A DNA stretch of 39,361 nucleotides, from contig CANQTH010000020.1 in the NCBI GenBank assembly GCA_947626795.1, forward strand, positions 1 through 39,361, in the 5' to 3' direction. The notes below the pieces were generated by a model. That model did no database searches. It saw only the letters and a program-made list of their open reading frames with translations, and was not told the DNA's origin. This DNA comes from an uncultured Lachnospiraceae bacterium. Its GTDB lineage: Bacteria; Bacillota; Clostridia; Lachnospirales; Lachnospiraceae. Position 1 is the stretch's first letter. The number at the start of each line of letters is the position of its first letter. Positions 1 to 7,285 of the stretch are shown one piece after another. Both the position numbers and the translations under genes were made by a program.

Positions 1-1
1 A

Positions 2-199
2 CAGAAGAAACAGCAGGAAAAGCGTCTGGAAGAAAAAGCGGCAGACCGTTATTCCCGGACGAACGCCGACACAAAGCATACGGTTGTGGAAGCGGGAAGC
101 GTGGACGAACTGATGAAGAAGATCGCGGCGGTAGACTGGAACGAAATACGGGCAGAAGGCAGGACAGGAAGCGGCGGCAGGTTTGATTACAGCATATAA
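2..199 (+). CDS. C-terminal part of a hypothetical protein (DUF6033-like tail)
   Basis: Open from the window edge to a TAA at 197-199, so only the last 65 residues are visible. The tail begins with a charged, probably helical stretch (QKKQQEKRLEEKAADRYS) and ends in a more mixed segment with DELMKKIAAVDW. The layout, a lysine/glutamate-rich helix followed by a short globular tail, resembles the C-terminus of the protein at 9959-10717, which I associate with the DUF6033 family of Lachnospiraceae. Function is unknown. A stem-loop overlaps the stop codon and probably ends the transcript. The family link is inference from a short similar architecture; the reading frame itself is clear. Confidence 0.6.
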   Translation, partial: QKKQQEKRLEEKAADRYSRTNADTKHTVVEAGSVDELMKKIAAVDWNEIRAEGRTGSGGRFDYSI

Positions 200-242
200 A
201 GATAAAGGCAGGTTTTCCATATGGAGGCCTGCCTTTATCTTT
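198..242 (+). terminator. Strong stem-loop terminator after the partial gene
   Basis: A perfect 15-bp inverted repeat pairs 198-212 (AAAGATAAAGGCAGG) with 228-242, with a 15-nt loop. The A-rich 5' arm and T-rich 3' arm make it look bidirectional. It overlaps the stop codon of the upstream gene. Confidence 0.75.
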
Positions 243-337
243 ATGATCTGGTGCAAACGGGATATATTTTTTGAAAAGATGGCCGATAATGATTGCATAG
301 GTGAAATTTTATTTGGATTAGCAGGAAGGGAAACGAT

Positions 338-943
338 ATGTCAATTCAATTTTCAAGCGCCCCGGTTCATTTGCGGGATGGAATGAAACCGGATCGGAAT
401 TACAGGAAGCCGCAGGATATTCCAAACGAAAAGGAAACGGCGTTTCACAAAGACACGTTGGAAATTTCAGAGCTGTCAAAAAACAGAGAGAGCGTGTTGG
501 ACAGACGCGCACATACGGTCATGCAGTCTGCCACGGCTTTTGGCGATACAAGGGCTGAAATATTAAAGGAGATCAGAGAGGCGAAAGGACAGTATGATGT
601 TTCCGATGTTGTAAATGCCTGTGGGTTGAGTTATGCAAAACTCTATTCTGAAATCGAGAAGCGTTATGAAAACGGGCAGAAGCCGTATTATGCGGTAAAT
701 GGGATGCGGCTGACAAAAGAGGCAGAAATGGAATGGCTGGATATGCAGTATGAGCAGGAAGTGGCGTGGCAGATCTCTTGTGCAAGAATAGCGGCGCAGG
801 GACAGGTTTTCCTGGGAAATATTTCCGCAATGCCGACAAAAGAACTGGAAGAATTAGAAGAACGTTTTTACAAAGCAAAGGAAACCTATATGAAATTACA
901 TCAGGAAAGCAGGCAGACAGGAGAACCTCTTGCTCCTGCATAA
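338..943 (+). CDS. Hypothetical protein, 201 aa
   Basis: ATG preceded by AGGAAGG with good spacing. No signal peptide or membrane segment is visible. The N-terminal third is polar and probably disordered; from about residue 65 the protein looks helical, with charged segments such as EILKEIREAKGQYDVSDVV and a C-terminal amphipathic stretch around residues 165-190. I do not recognise a named family. It sits with other lineage-specific proteins (upstream tail, 1126-1704, 3475-4344) and resembles small conserved proteins seen only in Lachnospiraceae. Function cannot be assigned. Confidence 0.75.
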   Translation: MSIQFSSAPVHLRDGMKPDRNYRKPQDIPNEKETAFHKDTLEISELSKNRESVLDRRAHTVMQSATAFGDTRAEILKEIREAKGQYDVSDVVNACGLSYAKLYSEIEKRYENGQKPYYAVNGMRLTKEAEMEWLDMQYEQEVAWQISCARIAAQGQVFLGNISAMPTKELEELEERFYKAKETYMKLHQESRQTGEPLAPA

Positions 944-1037
944 TGATATGTTTGGCGATCATTAGATGTCTGTGGCGTATGGAGAAAGGAGAAAAAGGAT
1001 TTTCCGATTTTGGTTTGGAAAAAGAACCTGTGGACGG

Positions 1038-1066
1038 TTGACTTAATGATATGGAATGGATAAAAT
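1038..1066 (+). promoter_or_regulatory. Sigma-A type promoter for the 1126 gene
   Basis: TTGACT at 1038-1043, a 17-nt spacer and TAAAAT at 1061-1066, each one mismatch from consensus. Transcription would start near 1073, leaving a leader of about 50 nt. Confidence 0.65.
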
Positions 1067-1125
1067 AGGAGCAGGATCGACAATTTACGGGGAATTTCCT
1101 TAATTCGTTAAGCGGGGGAATAGGG

Positions 1126-1704
1126 ATGGATGGATTACATACGATCAATGCGGTAAAGGTGTCTGGCAGCCGTGTGAAAAAAACTTCTGGAAAGAACAAA
1201 TGGCAATTAACGGATTCATTAAGAGAAAAAATTGTTGAACTGGCGAAGAAAGATGCCAAAAACAACGTATATATGGGAAATGAGTTTATGCGTTTGCGGA
1301 AATCAGAAGTTGCGAAAGTGGCGCCAAATCGGGCGGCACTGATCGGTAGGATCAACCAATCCATGAGTTCAGGAAATATGGGGGATATGAAAAAAATACA
1401 AGAGGCTGACAAAAGATGGCTGTGTATTTTATTTGGAATACCATATGAGGCTGAATATCAGGGAGAGGGGACTGGCTCTGCGATTCATATATATAATGCG
1501 GGAGGAGAAGAAGTCCTCACATACACGCAGGGAACAGGGTGGCATGAGAAAGAGACAAAAGCAGAAACAGAAGTGCATTCCGCGTTAAAATCAGCATACT
1601 ATGAGGCGTACCATGATGCAAGAAAGGCACGGGGCATGGGAACAGATGCGGAGATCACGAATGGAGATGTTGTGGCGCAAAGTAATTTCGATAGGAAAGC
1701 ATAA
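1126..1704 (+). CDS. Hypothetical protein, 192 aa
   Basis: ATG behind a G-rich site (GGGGGAATAGGG) that is a loose Shine-Dalgarno. The protein has no membrane segment. The first 70 residues are basic (SGSRVKKTSGKNKWQ, then a helix with REKIVELAKKDAK); the C-terminal part contains a predicted beta segment (SAIHIYNAGGEEVLTYTQGTGW) and an acidic/basic helix with many Ala and Tyr. I cannot place it in a named family. It has its own promoter and is followed 18 nt later by a short open frame that looks like an antitoxin remnant. Unknown function. Confidence 0.72.
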   Translation: MDGLHTINAVKVSGSRVKKTSGKNKWQLTDSLREKIVELAKKDAKNNVYMGNEFMRLRKSEVAKVAPNRAALIGRINQSMSSGNMGDMKKIQEADKRWLCILFGIPYEAEYQGEGTGSAIHIYNAGGEEVLTYTQGTGWHEKETKAETEVHSALKSAYYEAYHDARKARGMGTDAEITNGDVVAQSNFDRKA

Positions 1705-1722
1705 AAGGAGTGAGTGATTACC

Positions 1723-1827
1723 ATGGCGATAAAGAAAATTGGTATATCCCGTGATCTGGTAATTCATCCAGGGGAAACTTATGAAATGTATGGCGATTAT
1801 AAATTGCAATATAAATGGGGGGAATAG
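1723..1827 (+). pseudogene. Remnant of a HigA-type antitoxin N-terminus (34 codons)
   Basis: ATG behind an AAAGGAGTGAGTG ribosome site. The first 19 residues (MAIKKIGISRDLVIHPGET) match what I know of the start of HigA-family XRE antitoxins, in which the IHPGE motif precedes the helix-turn-helix domain. After that the frame diverges (YEMYGDYKLQYKWGE) and stops, so the entire DNA-binding domain is missing. The stop codon lies just before the TTG start chosen for the next gene, so the fragment may now act only as a leader or translational lead-in. Identification rests on family memory and a short match. Confidence 0.5.
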
Positions 1828-1829
1828 CG

Positions 1830-2642
1830 TTGGATTTTTATAATAAAGCCGATAAGATGCTCACACCGTTTTCAAGAACAGAATTATTGCTTGGGGAAGA
1901 AGCGATGAACAAGTTATCCGGCTCGAAAGTTGCGATTTTTGGGATTGGCGGCGTAGGAGGATATGCCTGTGAGGCTCTTGTGCGAAGCGGGGTTGGGGCA
2001 TTTGACCTGATCGATGATGATAAGGTCTGCCTGACGAATCTGAATCGGCAGATCATAGCTACGCGAAAAACCGTAGGAAAATATAAGGTTGACGTGATGA
2101 AAGAGAGGATGCTTGACATCAATCCGGACGCGGACGTAGCCGTTCATAAGAGTTTTTTCCTTCCTGAAAATGCGGATGAATTTCCCTTTGACGAATATGA
2201 CTATATTGTGGATGCCGTAGATACGGTTACTGCCAAAATTGAGCTTGCTAAAAAGGCGCAGGAAAAAAACATACCGATCATCAGCAGCATGGGGGCCGGG
2301 AACAAATTAGACGGCAGTCAGTTCAAGGTCGCCGATATCTCAGAGACAAAAGTATGCCCTTTGGCGAAAGTCATGCGGAGGGAGCTGAAAAAACGCGGGA
2401 TTGAAAAATTAAAGGTCGTATATTCGGAAGAAAAGCCAACAAGGCCGTTGGAGGATATGGCGGTCAGCTGCAGGACAAACTGCATCTGTCCGCCCGGAGC
2501 AAAACATAAGTGTACGGAACGGAGGGATATTCCAGGCAGCGTGGCGTTTGTGCCGTCTGTGGCAGGATTGATCCTGGCAGGCGAAGTGGTAAAGGATCTG
2601 TGCAGGGCAGAAATGGTGCGGCATGGATCGGTTAGGGCATAG
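1830..2642 (+). CDS. tcdA: tRNA threonylcarbamoyladenosine dehydratase TcdA
   Basis: ThiF/E1-like enzyme of 270 aa that, in this family, uses ATP to cyclise t6A at tRNA position 37 to ct6A. The nucleotide-binding loop GIGGVGGYACEAL, the acidic NR motif region (DDDKVCLTNLNRQ) and the DAVDTVTAKIEL motif are in the expected order; the C-terminal half has the subfamily cysteines (CRTNCICPPGAKHKC) and the RDIPGSVAFVPSVAGL segment. I chose the TTG at 1830 because GGGGGG lies 7 nt before it; an ATG at 1815 in frame lacks such a site, and the conserved protein begins at about MLTPFSRTELLLG. It is followed 20 nt later by larE, so the two are probably co-transcribed. Confidence 0.9.
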   Translation: MDFYNKADKMLTPFSRTELLLGEEAMNKLSGSKVAIFGIGGVGGYACEALVRSGVGAFDLIDDDKVCLTNLNRQIIATRKTVGKYKVDVMKERMLDINPDADVAVHKSFFLPENADEFPFDEYDYIVDAVDTVTAKIELAKKAQEKNIPIISSMGAGNKLDGSQFKVADISETKVCPLAKVMRRELKKRGIEKLKVVYSEEKPTRPLEDMAVSCRTNCICPPGAKHKCTERRDIPGSVAFVPSVAGLILAGEVVKDLCRAEMVRHGSVRA

Positions 2643-2662
2643 TTAAGATGGGAGAGTTTGAT

Positions 2663-3478
2663 ATGGAACAGATCACAAAGGAACAGGCAGAAAAATTAGA
2701 ACATTTAAGAAATTATTTAAAAGGGCTGCATTCTGTGGCAGTAGCCTTTTCGAGCGGCGTGGATTCGACTTTTTTATTAAAGGTTGCCGCTGATGCATTA
2801 GGGGATAAAGCCATTGCAGTGACAGCTAAGTCCTGCTCTTTTCCCAAAAGAGAATTAAATGAAGCGGTCGCGTTCTGCGAGAAGGAAGGGATCCGGCATT
2901 ATGTGTGCGAGTCGGAAGAATTAGAGATCGAGGGGTTTGCCCAGAATCCAAGGAACCGATGCTATCTTTGCAAAAAGGAGCTTTTTGGAAAAATTCAGGC
3001 GATCGCGGACGAAAACCAGATAGAAAATATCGTGGAAGGTTCCAATCTGGATGAGAATAACGACGATCGGCCGGGACTTTTAGCGGTGGCAGAGCTTGGG
3101 ATCAAAAGCCCTTTGCGGGAGTGCCGTTTTACAAAGGCCGATATCCGGGCGTTGTCAAAATATCTGGAACTGCCGACCTGGGAGAAACAATCGTTCGCGT
3201 GCCTTTCCTCACGTTTTGTCTACGGGGAAACGATCACAGAGGAAAAACTGGGCATGGTGGATCGGGCGGAGCAGCTTCTTTTGGATATGGGCTTCCATCA
3301 GGTCCGGGTGCGTATTCACGGCAGGATGGCAAGGATTGAGATAGAGCCGGAAGAATTTGGCAAGCTGATGGAAGAGGAAAACAGAACTAAAATTGTGAAG
3401 GAGTTCAAAAATTACGGATTTTCCTATATCGCGCTGGATCTGATGGGATACCGGACAGGGAGCATGAATGAAACATGA
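2663..3478 (+). CDS. larE: LarE-type ATP-dependent sulfur transferase
   Basis: PP-loop ATPase of 271 aa. LarE adenylates the carboxylates of pyridinium dicarboxylate mononucleotide and inserts sulfur to make the nickel-pincer nucleotide of lactate racemase. The PP-loop SSGVDST is at about residues 30-36; the catalytic-type cysteine is in FACLSSRF (about C180), and two further cysteines form CYLC (about C100 and C103). Three cysteines are the pattern expected of iron-sulfur LarE rather than the sacrificial single-Cys type. The ATG at 2663 has GGGAG 8 nt upstream; an in-frame ATG at 2648 has no clear site. No larA, larB or larC is visible in the window, so the recipient pathway is elsewhere or different. 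Confidence 0.88.
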   Translation: MEQITKEQAEKLEHLRNYLKGLHSVAVAFSSGVDSTFLLKVAADALGDKAIAVTAKSCSFPKRELNEAVAFCEKEGIRHYVCESEELEIEGFAQNPRNRCYLCKKELFGKIQAIADENQIENIVEGSNLDENNDDRPGLLAVAELGIKSPLRECRFTKADIRALSKYLELPTWEKQSFACLSSRFVYGETITEEKLGMVDRAEQLLLDMGFHQVRVRIHGRMARIEIEPEEFGKLMEEENRTKIVKEFKNYGFSYIALDLMGYRTGSMNET

Positions 3479-4344
3479 TGGGAAAACGGCCATTCTGCGC
3501 ATATATAATGAGACCCGTCGAAGATTTGATGACGGCTTTAAAAACCCCTATCAATTTAGCGGGAAGCGCCAGTATCAACAGGGCATCTAATTCCGTTTCT
3601 TTCGCCGCAGGCACACAAATCCGTATTAACGATGGATATGTACTGACGGTGAAACCGCAGGGAGTAGAAGTATCTCATACAGAGGGTTATAATCCATATG
3701 ATCAGAAAGCGTATTTAAAAGTGCAGCAAATGGCTGACTCACTGGCTGCCTTACTTAGAAACGCAGGGGGAACAAGGGACAGGATTGCCAATACGGGAGA
3801 AGAGCGCCAGTGGGTTACGCAGGGTATCACCGATGTATTGAGTTATCTGGGAATAGATACCAACAAGGATTTTTATGTGAATGGCATGAAATATTCCACA
3901 AACAGCAAGGGCTACTTTGAATCTGAAGCAGTTACGGAAGCGCAGGCGGCGTATGAGCGGCAAAAGGCAGCCAACAGGACGTATGAGTTTGCGGATGAAA
4001 AAACCAGAAAACGAATTGCCTATATGAGCGATTACTATTTGTCCACAGTGCCGAAAGATGTAAAAGCTGCATGGCAGGCGACCTTAGAGGAAACGGGAAT
4101 CAACCCGTTCCCAAACGGATACCACAGCGTGTTGCAGCAGCTTGCTATGGAGCAGGACTTTATGACGGGCGGAAATGATAATATTTTCGGAAATACGCTG
4201 GAGAGCAGCAGGGATGCAGTAGACCGCATTCTTGATAGGATTGCAGATCCGCTGGGAGAAGTGACAGAAGAAAAAAGCACCTTTGCAGAACAGGAAAAGG
4301 AGTTTTATCAGGCGCTGAAAGAAAAACTGGAGCTTTTGCTATAG
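3475..4344 (+). CDS. Hypothetical protein, 289 aa
   Basis: The ATG at 3475 overlaps the larE stop by an ATGA, with GGGAG 12 nt upstream, which suggests translational coupling. The more typical N-terminus may be the Met at 3529 (MTALKTPINLAGSASIN), so the first 18 residues are uncertain. No signal peptide or transmembrane helix is visible. The protein has an N-terminal Ser/Asn-rich stretch with beta character (SVSFAAGTQIRINDGYVLTV), a long helical middle and an acidic C-terminal coiled-coil-like helix (EEKSTFAEQEKEFYQALKEK). It belongs by general appearance to the same set of lineage-specific proteins as 338-943 and 1126-1704. Function unknown. Confidence 0.7.
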   Translation: MMGKRPFCAYIMRPVEDLMTALKTPINLAGSASINRASNSVSFAAGTQIRINDGYVLTVKPQGVEVSHTEGYNPYDQKAYLKVQQMADSLAALLRNAGGTRDRIANTGEERQWVTQGITDVLSYLGIDTNKDFYVNGMKYSTNSKGYFESEAVTEAQAAYERQKAANRTYEFADEKTRKRIAYMSDYYLSTVPKDVKAAWQATLEETGINPFPNGYHSVLQQLAMEQDFMTGGNDNIFGNTLESSRDAVDRILDRIADPLGEVTEEKSTFAEQEKEFYQALKEKLELLL

Positions 4345-4429
4345 CCATCCATATACATAGGATAGCGGCTTGAAACATGGGTATCAATGGGGATTCATTA
4401 CCGTGGAAGAACGGTCGATAATTAAAAAT

Positions 4430-4504
4430 CCAAGAAAACTTGGCAATATATATTGACAAGAAAACTTGGCGGCGTTATAATGAGAATGCGCCAAGAAAAC
4501 TTGG
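4430..4504 (+). promoter_or_regulatory. Three-operator, sigma-A promoter of the DUF6442/XRE module
   Basis: A consensus promoter, TTGACA at 4453-4458 and TATAAT at 4476-4481 with a 17-nt spacer, is overlaid by three copies of the palindrome CCAAGAAAACTTGG. They lie at 4430-4443, 4456-4469 (first base changed so that the -35 box is kept) and 4491-4504. One is upstream of -35, one fills the -35/spacer and one covers the expected start site. The natural candidate repressor is the XRE protein encoded second in the operon (4878-5084). Confidence 0.8.
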
Positions 4505-4528
4505 CAGTATAAGTTGGAGGTTTTCTTT

Positions 4529-4864
4529 ATGGACAAGGAAGAAATTTTAGCCAAAAGCAGAGCAGAGAACAAAAACAAAGATATCTATGAGATCGAGGTG
4601 TTAAAACAGGCAAATTCGTGTGGGATCATTGTGATGGCAGTTCTTGCCGTAATCTTTTTTTCCATACAGATTTTTGTGGGCGGCGGTCAAAATTGGGGAA
4701 TGTGGGCGCTTGTTTTCAGTCCAAGCATGGCCACGTTCTGGGTGAAATATATCAAGCTGAGACGTAAGCATGAACTCCTGACAGCGGTCGCATATACAGT
4801 AATTGTCGCAGTAAGCGCTGGATATCATATTTATGATCTGATCGTATCATCAACGATCCTGTAA
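4529..4864 (+). CDS. Small membrane protein, DUF6442-like
   Basis: 111 aa starting at the ATG at 4529, which has GGAGG 8 nt upstream. The N-terminus is charged (MDKEEILAKSRAENKNKDIYE) and cytosolic in appearance; about residues 35-53, 58-76 and 85-105 are hydrophobic, consistent with three membrane helices separated by a basic loop (KYIKLRRKHE). The opening motif and layout match what I know as DUF6442, small membrane proteins of Clostridia encoded beside an XRE regulator. Role unknown. It is the first gene behind the three-operator promoter, so it should be expressed only when the repressor is released. Confidence 0.75.
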   Translation: MDKEEILAKSRAENKNKDIYEIEVLKQANSCGIIVMAVLAVIFFSIQIFVGGGQNWGMWALVFSPSMATFWVKYIKLRRKHELLTAVAYTVIVAVSAGYHIYDLIVSSTIL

Positions 4865-4877
4865 GGCGGTGGATGAT

Positions 4878-5084
4878 ATGGATGATAAACTTATATTAAA
4901 AAACCGTCTTAAAGAAGCACGGGCAGAACTGAAATTATCACAGAACCAACTGGCCGAAATGGTTGGTGTGTCCCGGAATACGATCAGTTCTATCGAAACA
5001 GGGCAGTTTAATCCTACTGCCAAACTTGCCCTCATTTTGTGTATTGCTTTGGATAAAAAATTTGAAGACTTATTTTTCTTTTGA
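4878..5084 (+). CDS. XRE-family helix-turn-helix regulator, 68 aa
   Basis: A single-domain HTH_3 protein of the YozG-like type. The helix-turn-helix is KLSQNQLAEMVGVSRNTISSIETGQ, followed by the usual FNPTAKLALILCIALDKKFEDLF tail that closes the five-helix fold. The ATG at 4878 has AAGGCGG 8 nt upstream. It follows the DUF6442 gene by 13 nt and probably represses the shared promoter through the three CCAAG-N4-CTTGG palindromes. Such XRE/membrane-protein pairs are common in Firmicutes; the inducing signal is unknown. Confidence 0.88.
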   Translation: MDDKLILKNRLKEARAELKLSQNQLAEMVGVSRNTISSIETGQFNPTAKLALILCIALDKKFEDLFFF

Positions 5085-5115
5085 TCTGCAAAAGAATGTG
5101 ACAGGAAAGTAAGCG

Positions 5116-5146
5116 CGATCGTGGTACTATGGGAGTGGAACGATCG
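5116..5146 (+). promoter_or_regulatory. Inverted repeat before the 5168 membrane protein gene
   Basis: CGATCGT at 5116-5122 and its exact reverse complement at 5140-5146 are separated by 17 nt. The position, just ahead of the ribosome site of the membrane protein gene, would suit an operator. No convincing -35/-10 pair was found with it. Confidence 0.3.
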
Positions 5147-5167
5147 AGATTTATCGGGGAGAGAACG

Positions 5168-5605
5168 ATGCGTTTTAACTGGATTAACTGGATCAATCTG
5201 GCGGCGGTGGTGTGGCTTGTTGTGATCAATGTGATCGCTGCCCGAAAAGGGTTTTCTGATCGCTTTCATAGTAAACGTTTGATCGTTAATATTTTGGAGC
5301 AAATTGGAAGATACGGTTGTATGGCTCTTATGATCCTCCCTGTTTTTGCAAGCAGTTGGAAATTTGCTTTTGGCTCTGTGGCAGAAATGCTCATCTGGAT
5401 AAGTTTAACGATATTATTGCTGGCGATTTACAGCTTTCTCTGGATCAAAAAAGCGAGTGGAAAAGTGCCCGTTTCCTACGGGTTAGCGCTTGTTCCAGCC
5501 GTTTTGTTTTTGCTGAACGGTATTATGCTTCGGCATCTTGCTTTGGCCGTTACATCATTGGTTTTTGGGATTTTTCATTTCCTTATCGTCAAGGAAAACA
5601 GTTGA
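5168..5605 (+). CDS. Hypothetical membrane protein, 145 aa
   Basis: The ATG at 5168 has GGGGAGAG just upstream. The protein is very hydrophobic, with four likely membrane helices at about residues 7-25, 48-67, 72-92 and 103-138 (the last region may be two). A short basic loop KGFSDRFHSKR follows helix 1. No family is recognised. It lies 83 nt behind the XRE gene and may be the third member of that operon, or have its own promoter within the gap, where an inverted repeat CGATCGT/ACGATCG (5116-5122 and 5140-5146) is found. It converges on the EamA transporter gene with only 16 nt between them. Confidence 0.75.
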   Translation: MRFNWINWINLAAVVWLVVINVIAARKGFSDRFHSKRLIVNILEQIGRYGCMALMILPVFASSWKFAFGSVAEMLIWISLTILLLAIYSFLWIKKASGKVPVSYGLALVPAVLFLLNGIMLRHLALAVTSLVFGIFHFLIVKENS

Positions 5606-5621
5606 CCATAAATTCGCATTG

Positions 5622-6488
5622 TTATGACCAAACAGCCATAATAAGCGTTCCCAACACCATGAAGAGCAGCCCCGTAAACTCCTTTTTGCTCAGTTTTTCC
5701 TTAAATACAAGATAGGAAAATGCAATCGTAATCACGATACTCAGTTTATCAATCGGCGCCACAACGCTGACGACGCCATTTTGGATTGCATAGTAATAAC
5801 AAAGCCAGGAAGCGCCTGTTGCTATCCCCGACAAACCGATAAAAGCAAGTTCCTTTTTGTCGATATTTTTAAGACCGCTCTGTTTTTCTTTCGCAAACAC
5901 GATTCCCCATGCCATGATGAGAACAACGCCTGTCCTTATAGCTGTGCCGAGATTTGATTCCACGCCGACGATTCCGATTTTCGCAAGAACGGATGTTAAT
6001 GCCGCAAATATGGCGGAAAGGACTGCGTAAATGAGCCAGTTCCCGCTTTTTGGGGTATGCTTTGCGTCCTTCTTTTCGATCATCATAAAGATGCCGATGG
6101 TGAGCATGATAACCCCTATGATCTTGACTGCCAGATGTTCGGTTTCATTAAAAAGAATGATCGCAAGCAGGACAGTCAGAATTGTACTTGACTTGTCAAT
6201 CGGGACTACTTTGTTGACATTTCCTACAGAAAGCGCTTTGAAATAGCATATCCATGAGGCCCCCGTCGCTGCTCCCGAAAGGATCAAAAACAAAAGCGAT
6301 TTTGGCGTGATTGCAGTAATAGTATCGGCTGAACCGACCACAAATACCATCGCCCATGCAAACATAAGCACTACGATTGTTCTGACAGCCGTAGCTAAAT
6401 CCGAATCTGTCTTTCGGATACCGCATTTTGCAAGTATCGCCGTCAATCCCGCAAATACTGCGGATAAACAAGCCATGATAAGCCACAT
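5622..6488 (-). CDS. EamA/DMT-superfamily transporter
   Basis: 288 aa with two repeated EamA halves, each of about five membrane helices. The internal duplication is easy to see: the first half has ILAKCGIRKTDSDLATAVRT and GAATGASWICYFKALSVG, and the second has VLAKIGIVGVESNLGTAIRT and GIATGASWLCYYYAIQNG. DMT proteins of this type export small metabolites such as amino acids or amines; the substrate cannot be told from sequence. The ATG has an AGAGGTGG ribosome site and a good promoter (6509-6537, minus strand). It is transcribed divergently from the XRE gene at 6757. Confidence 0.9.
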   Translation of the reverse strand: MWLIMACLSAVFAGLTAILAKCGIRKTDSDLATAVRTIVVLMFAWAMVFVVGSADTITAITPKSLLFLILSGAATGASWICYFKALSVGNVNKVVPIDKSSTILTVLLAIILFNETEHLAVKIIGVIMLTIGIFMMIEKKDAKHTPKSGNWLIYAVLSAIFAALTSVLAKIGIVGVESNLGTAIRTGVVLIMAWGIVFAKEKQSGLKNIDKKELAFIGLSGIATGASWLCYYYAIQNGVVSVVAPIDKLSIVITIAFSYLVFKEKLSKKEFTGLLFMVLGTLIMAVWS

Positions 6489-6508
6489 ATGTACACCACC
6501 TCTCTTTT

Positions 6509-6537
6509 ATCATATCGCATTTTCGTACTTTTTTCAA
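6509..6537 (-). promoter_or_regulatory. Sigma-A type promoter of the EamA gene
   Basis: On the minus strand TTGAAA (6537-6532), a 17-nt spacer and TATGAT (6514-6509). Each hexamer is one mismatch from consensus. The expected start is about 15 nt before the ATG. Confidence 0.65.
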
Positions 6538-6599
6538 TTTATCGACGGCTGTATGCTTTTATTTCTTTTATTCAAAATAAGAACAAGCTAAGTCATGCT

Positions 6600-6669
6600 C
6601 CGCAGCTTGCTGCGGGGCTGGTAGTTTGTGACCTGGGCGGCAAAAAAAATTACCAGACACATATGTCTG
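6600..6669. repeat. Two stem-loops in the divergent intergenic region
   Basis: CCGCAG-CTTG-CTGCGG at 6600-6615 and CAGACA-CATA-TGTCTG at 6654-6669. Both lie between the divergent EamA and XRE genes. The second has the symmetry of an operator; the first resembles the hairpins of the repeat mosaic at 9680-9940. Confidence 0.4.
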
Positions 6670-6696
6670 ATTCGCTGAAAATATGGGATTTCTCAC

Positions 6697-6725
6697 TTTA
6701 TGTCGTTTTATTGGAATGATAAAAT
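6697..6725 (+). promoter_or_regulatory. Probable promoter of the XRE gene at 6757
   Basis: TTTATG at 6697-6702, a 17-nt spacer and TAAAAT at 6720-6725. The -10 box is good and the -35 box poor, as is common at regulated promoters. TTTTAT and ATAAAA form a small inverted repeat across it. Confidence 0.4.
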
Positions 6726-6756
6726 TGTTATGGTACAGTCAAAGGAGGTAAAGCAC

Positions 6757-7275
6757 ATGGAACAGAAAAAAATCGGTCTGTTTTTAAAGAAACTAAGAAA
6801 AGAAAAAGGATTGACACAAGAAGAACTGGCAGAAAAATTTTTTGTTTCAAGCCGTTCGGTTTCCAGATGGGAAACAGGCGCAACACTTCCTGATGTATCT
6901 ATATTAGTAGAACTTGCAGATTTCTATTGTATAGACATCAGGGAAATCATTGATGGAGAAAGGAAAAAGCAGGACATGAACAGTGAAGAAAAAGAAACTT
7001 TGATGAAAGTAGCGGAGTATGCAGATGAGGAGAAAGCAAATGTGAAAAAAAGAATGGCGGGGATTTGTTTGGGCGCCGGTATTTTATTGACATTTTCCAG
7101 CATTCTTTATCTCACAAAGGGATTTAACGGCGCCATTGGAGAACGCCCATGTGATCATATAATCAGTGTTTCGCTGGGATTAACTTTAGGCATCCTATTT
7201 ACAAACGCCTTATATTTTACGGGATATCTTCAAAAGATAAAAGCAATGGTAAAAAGCATAAAAATATCAAAATAA
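6757..7275 (+). CDS. XRE-family regulator with C-terminal membrane helices
   Basis: 172 aa from the ATG at 6757, which has AAAGGAGGT 7 nt upstream. The N-terminal HTH_3 domain covers about residues 6-61, with KGLTQEELAEKFFVSSRSVSRWETG as the recognition region and the LPDVSILVELADFYCIDIREIIDGE closing segment. About residues 105-125 and 143-160 are hydrophobic and likely membrane-spanning, so the regulator is probably membrane-tethered, an arrangement known for clostridial XRE proteins. Its target may be the divergent EamA gene or its own promoter; CAGACA/TGTCTG at 6654-6669 is a candidate site. A terminator follows. Confidence 0.87.
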   Translation: MEQKKIGLFLKKLRKEKGLTQEELAEKFFVSSRSVSRWETGATLPDVSILVELADFYCIDIREIIDGERKKQDMNSEEKETLMKVAEYADEEKANVKKRMAGICLGAGILLTFSSILYLTKGFNGAIGERPCDHIISVSLGLTLGILFTNALYFTGYLQKIKAMVKSIKISK

Positions 7276-7285
7276 CAGCATAAAG

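Noticed and set aside
4430-4504. Three repeats of CCAAGAAAACTTGG as a CRISPR array
   Set aside because: The units are 14 bp, palindromic, unevenly spaced and overlie a promoter; they are operators.
5098-5130. GTGACA and TACTAT as a promoter for the 5168 gene
   Set aside because: The spacer would be 21 nt and both boxes are poor.
6711-6739. TTGGAA-N17-TACAGT as the promoter of the XRE gene at 6757
   Set aside because: Transcription would start inside the ribosome-binding site; the pair at 6697-6725 fits better.
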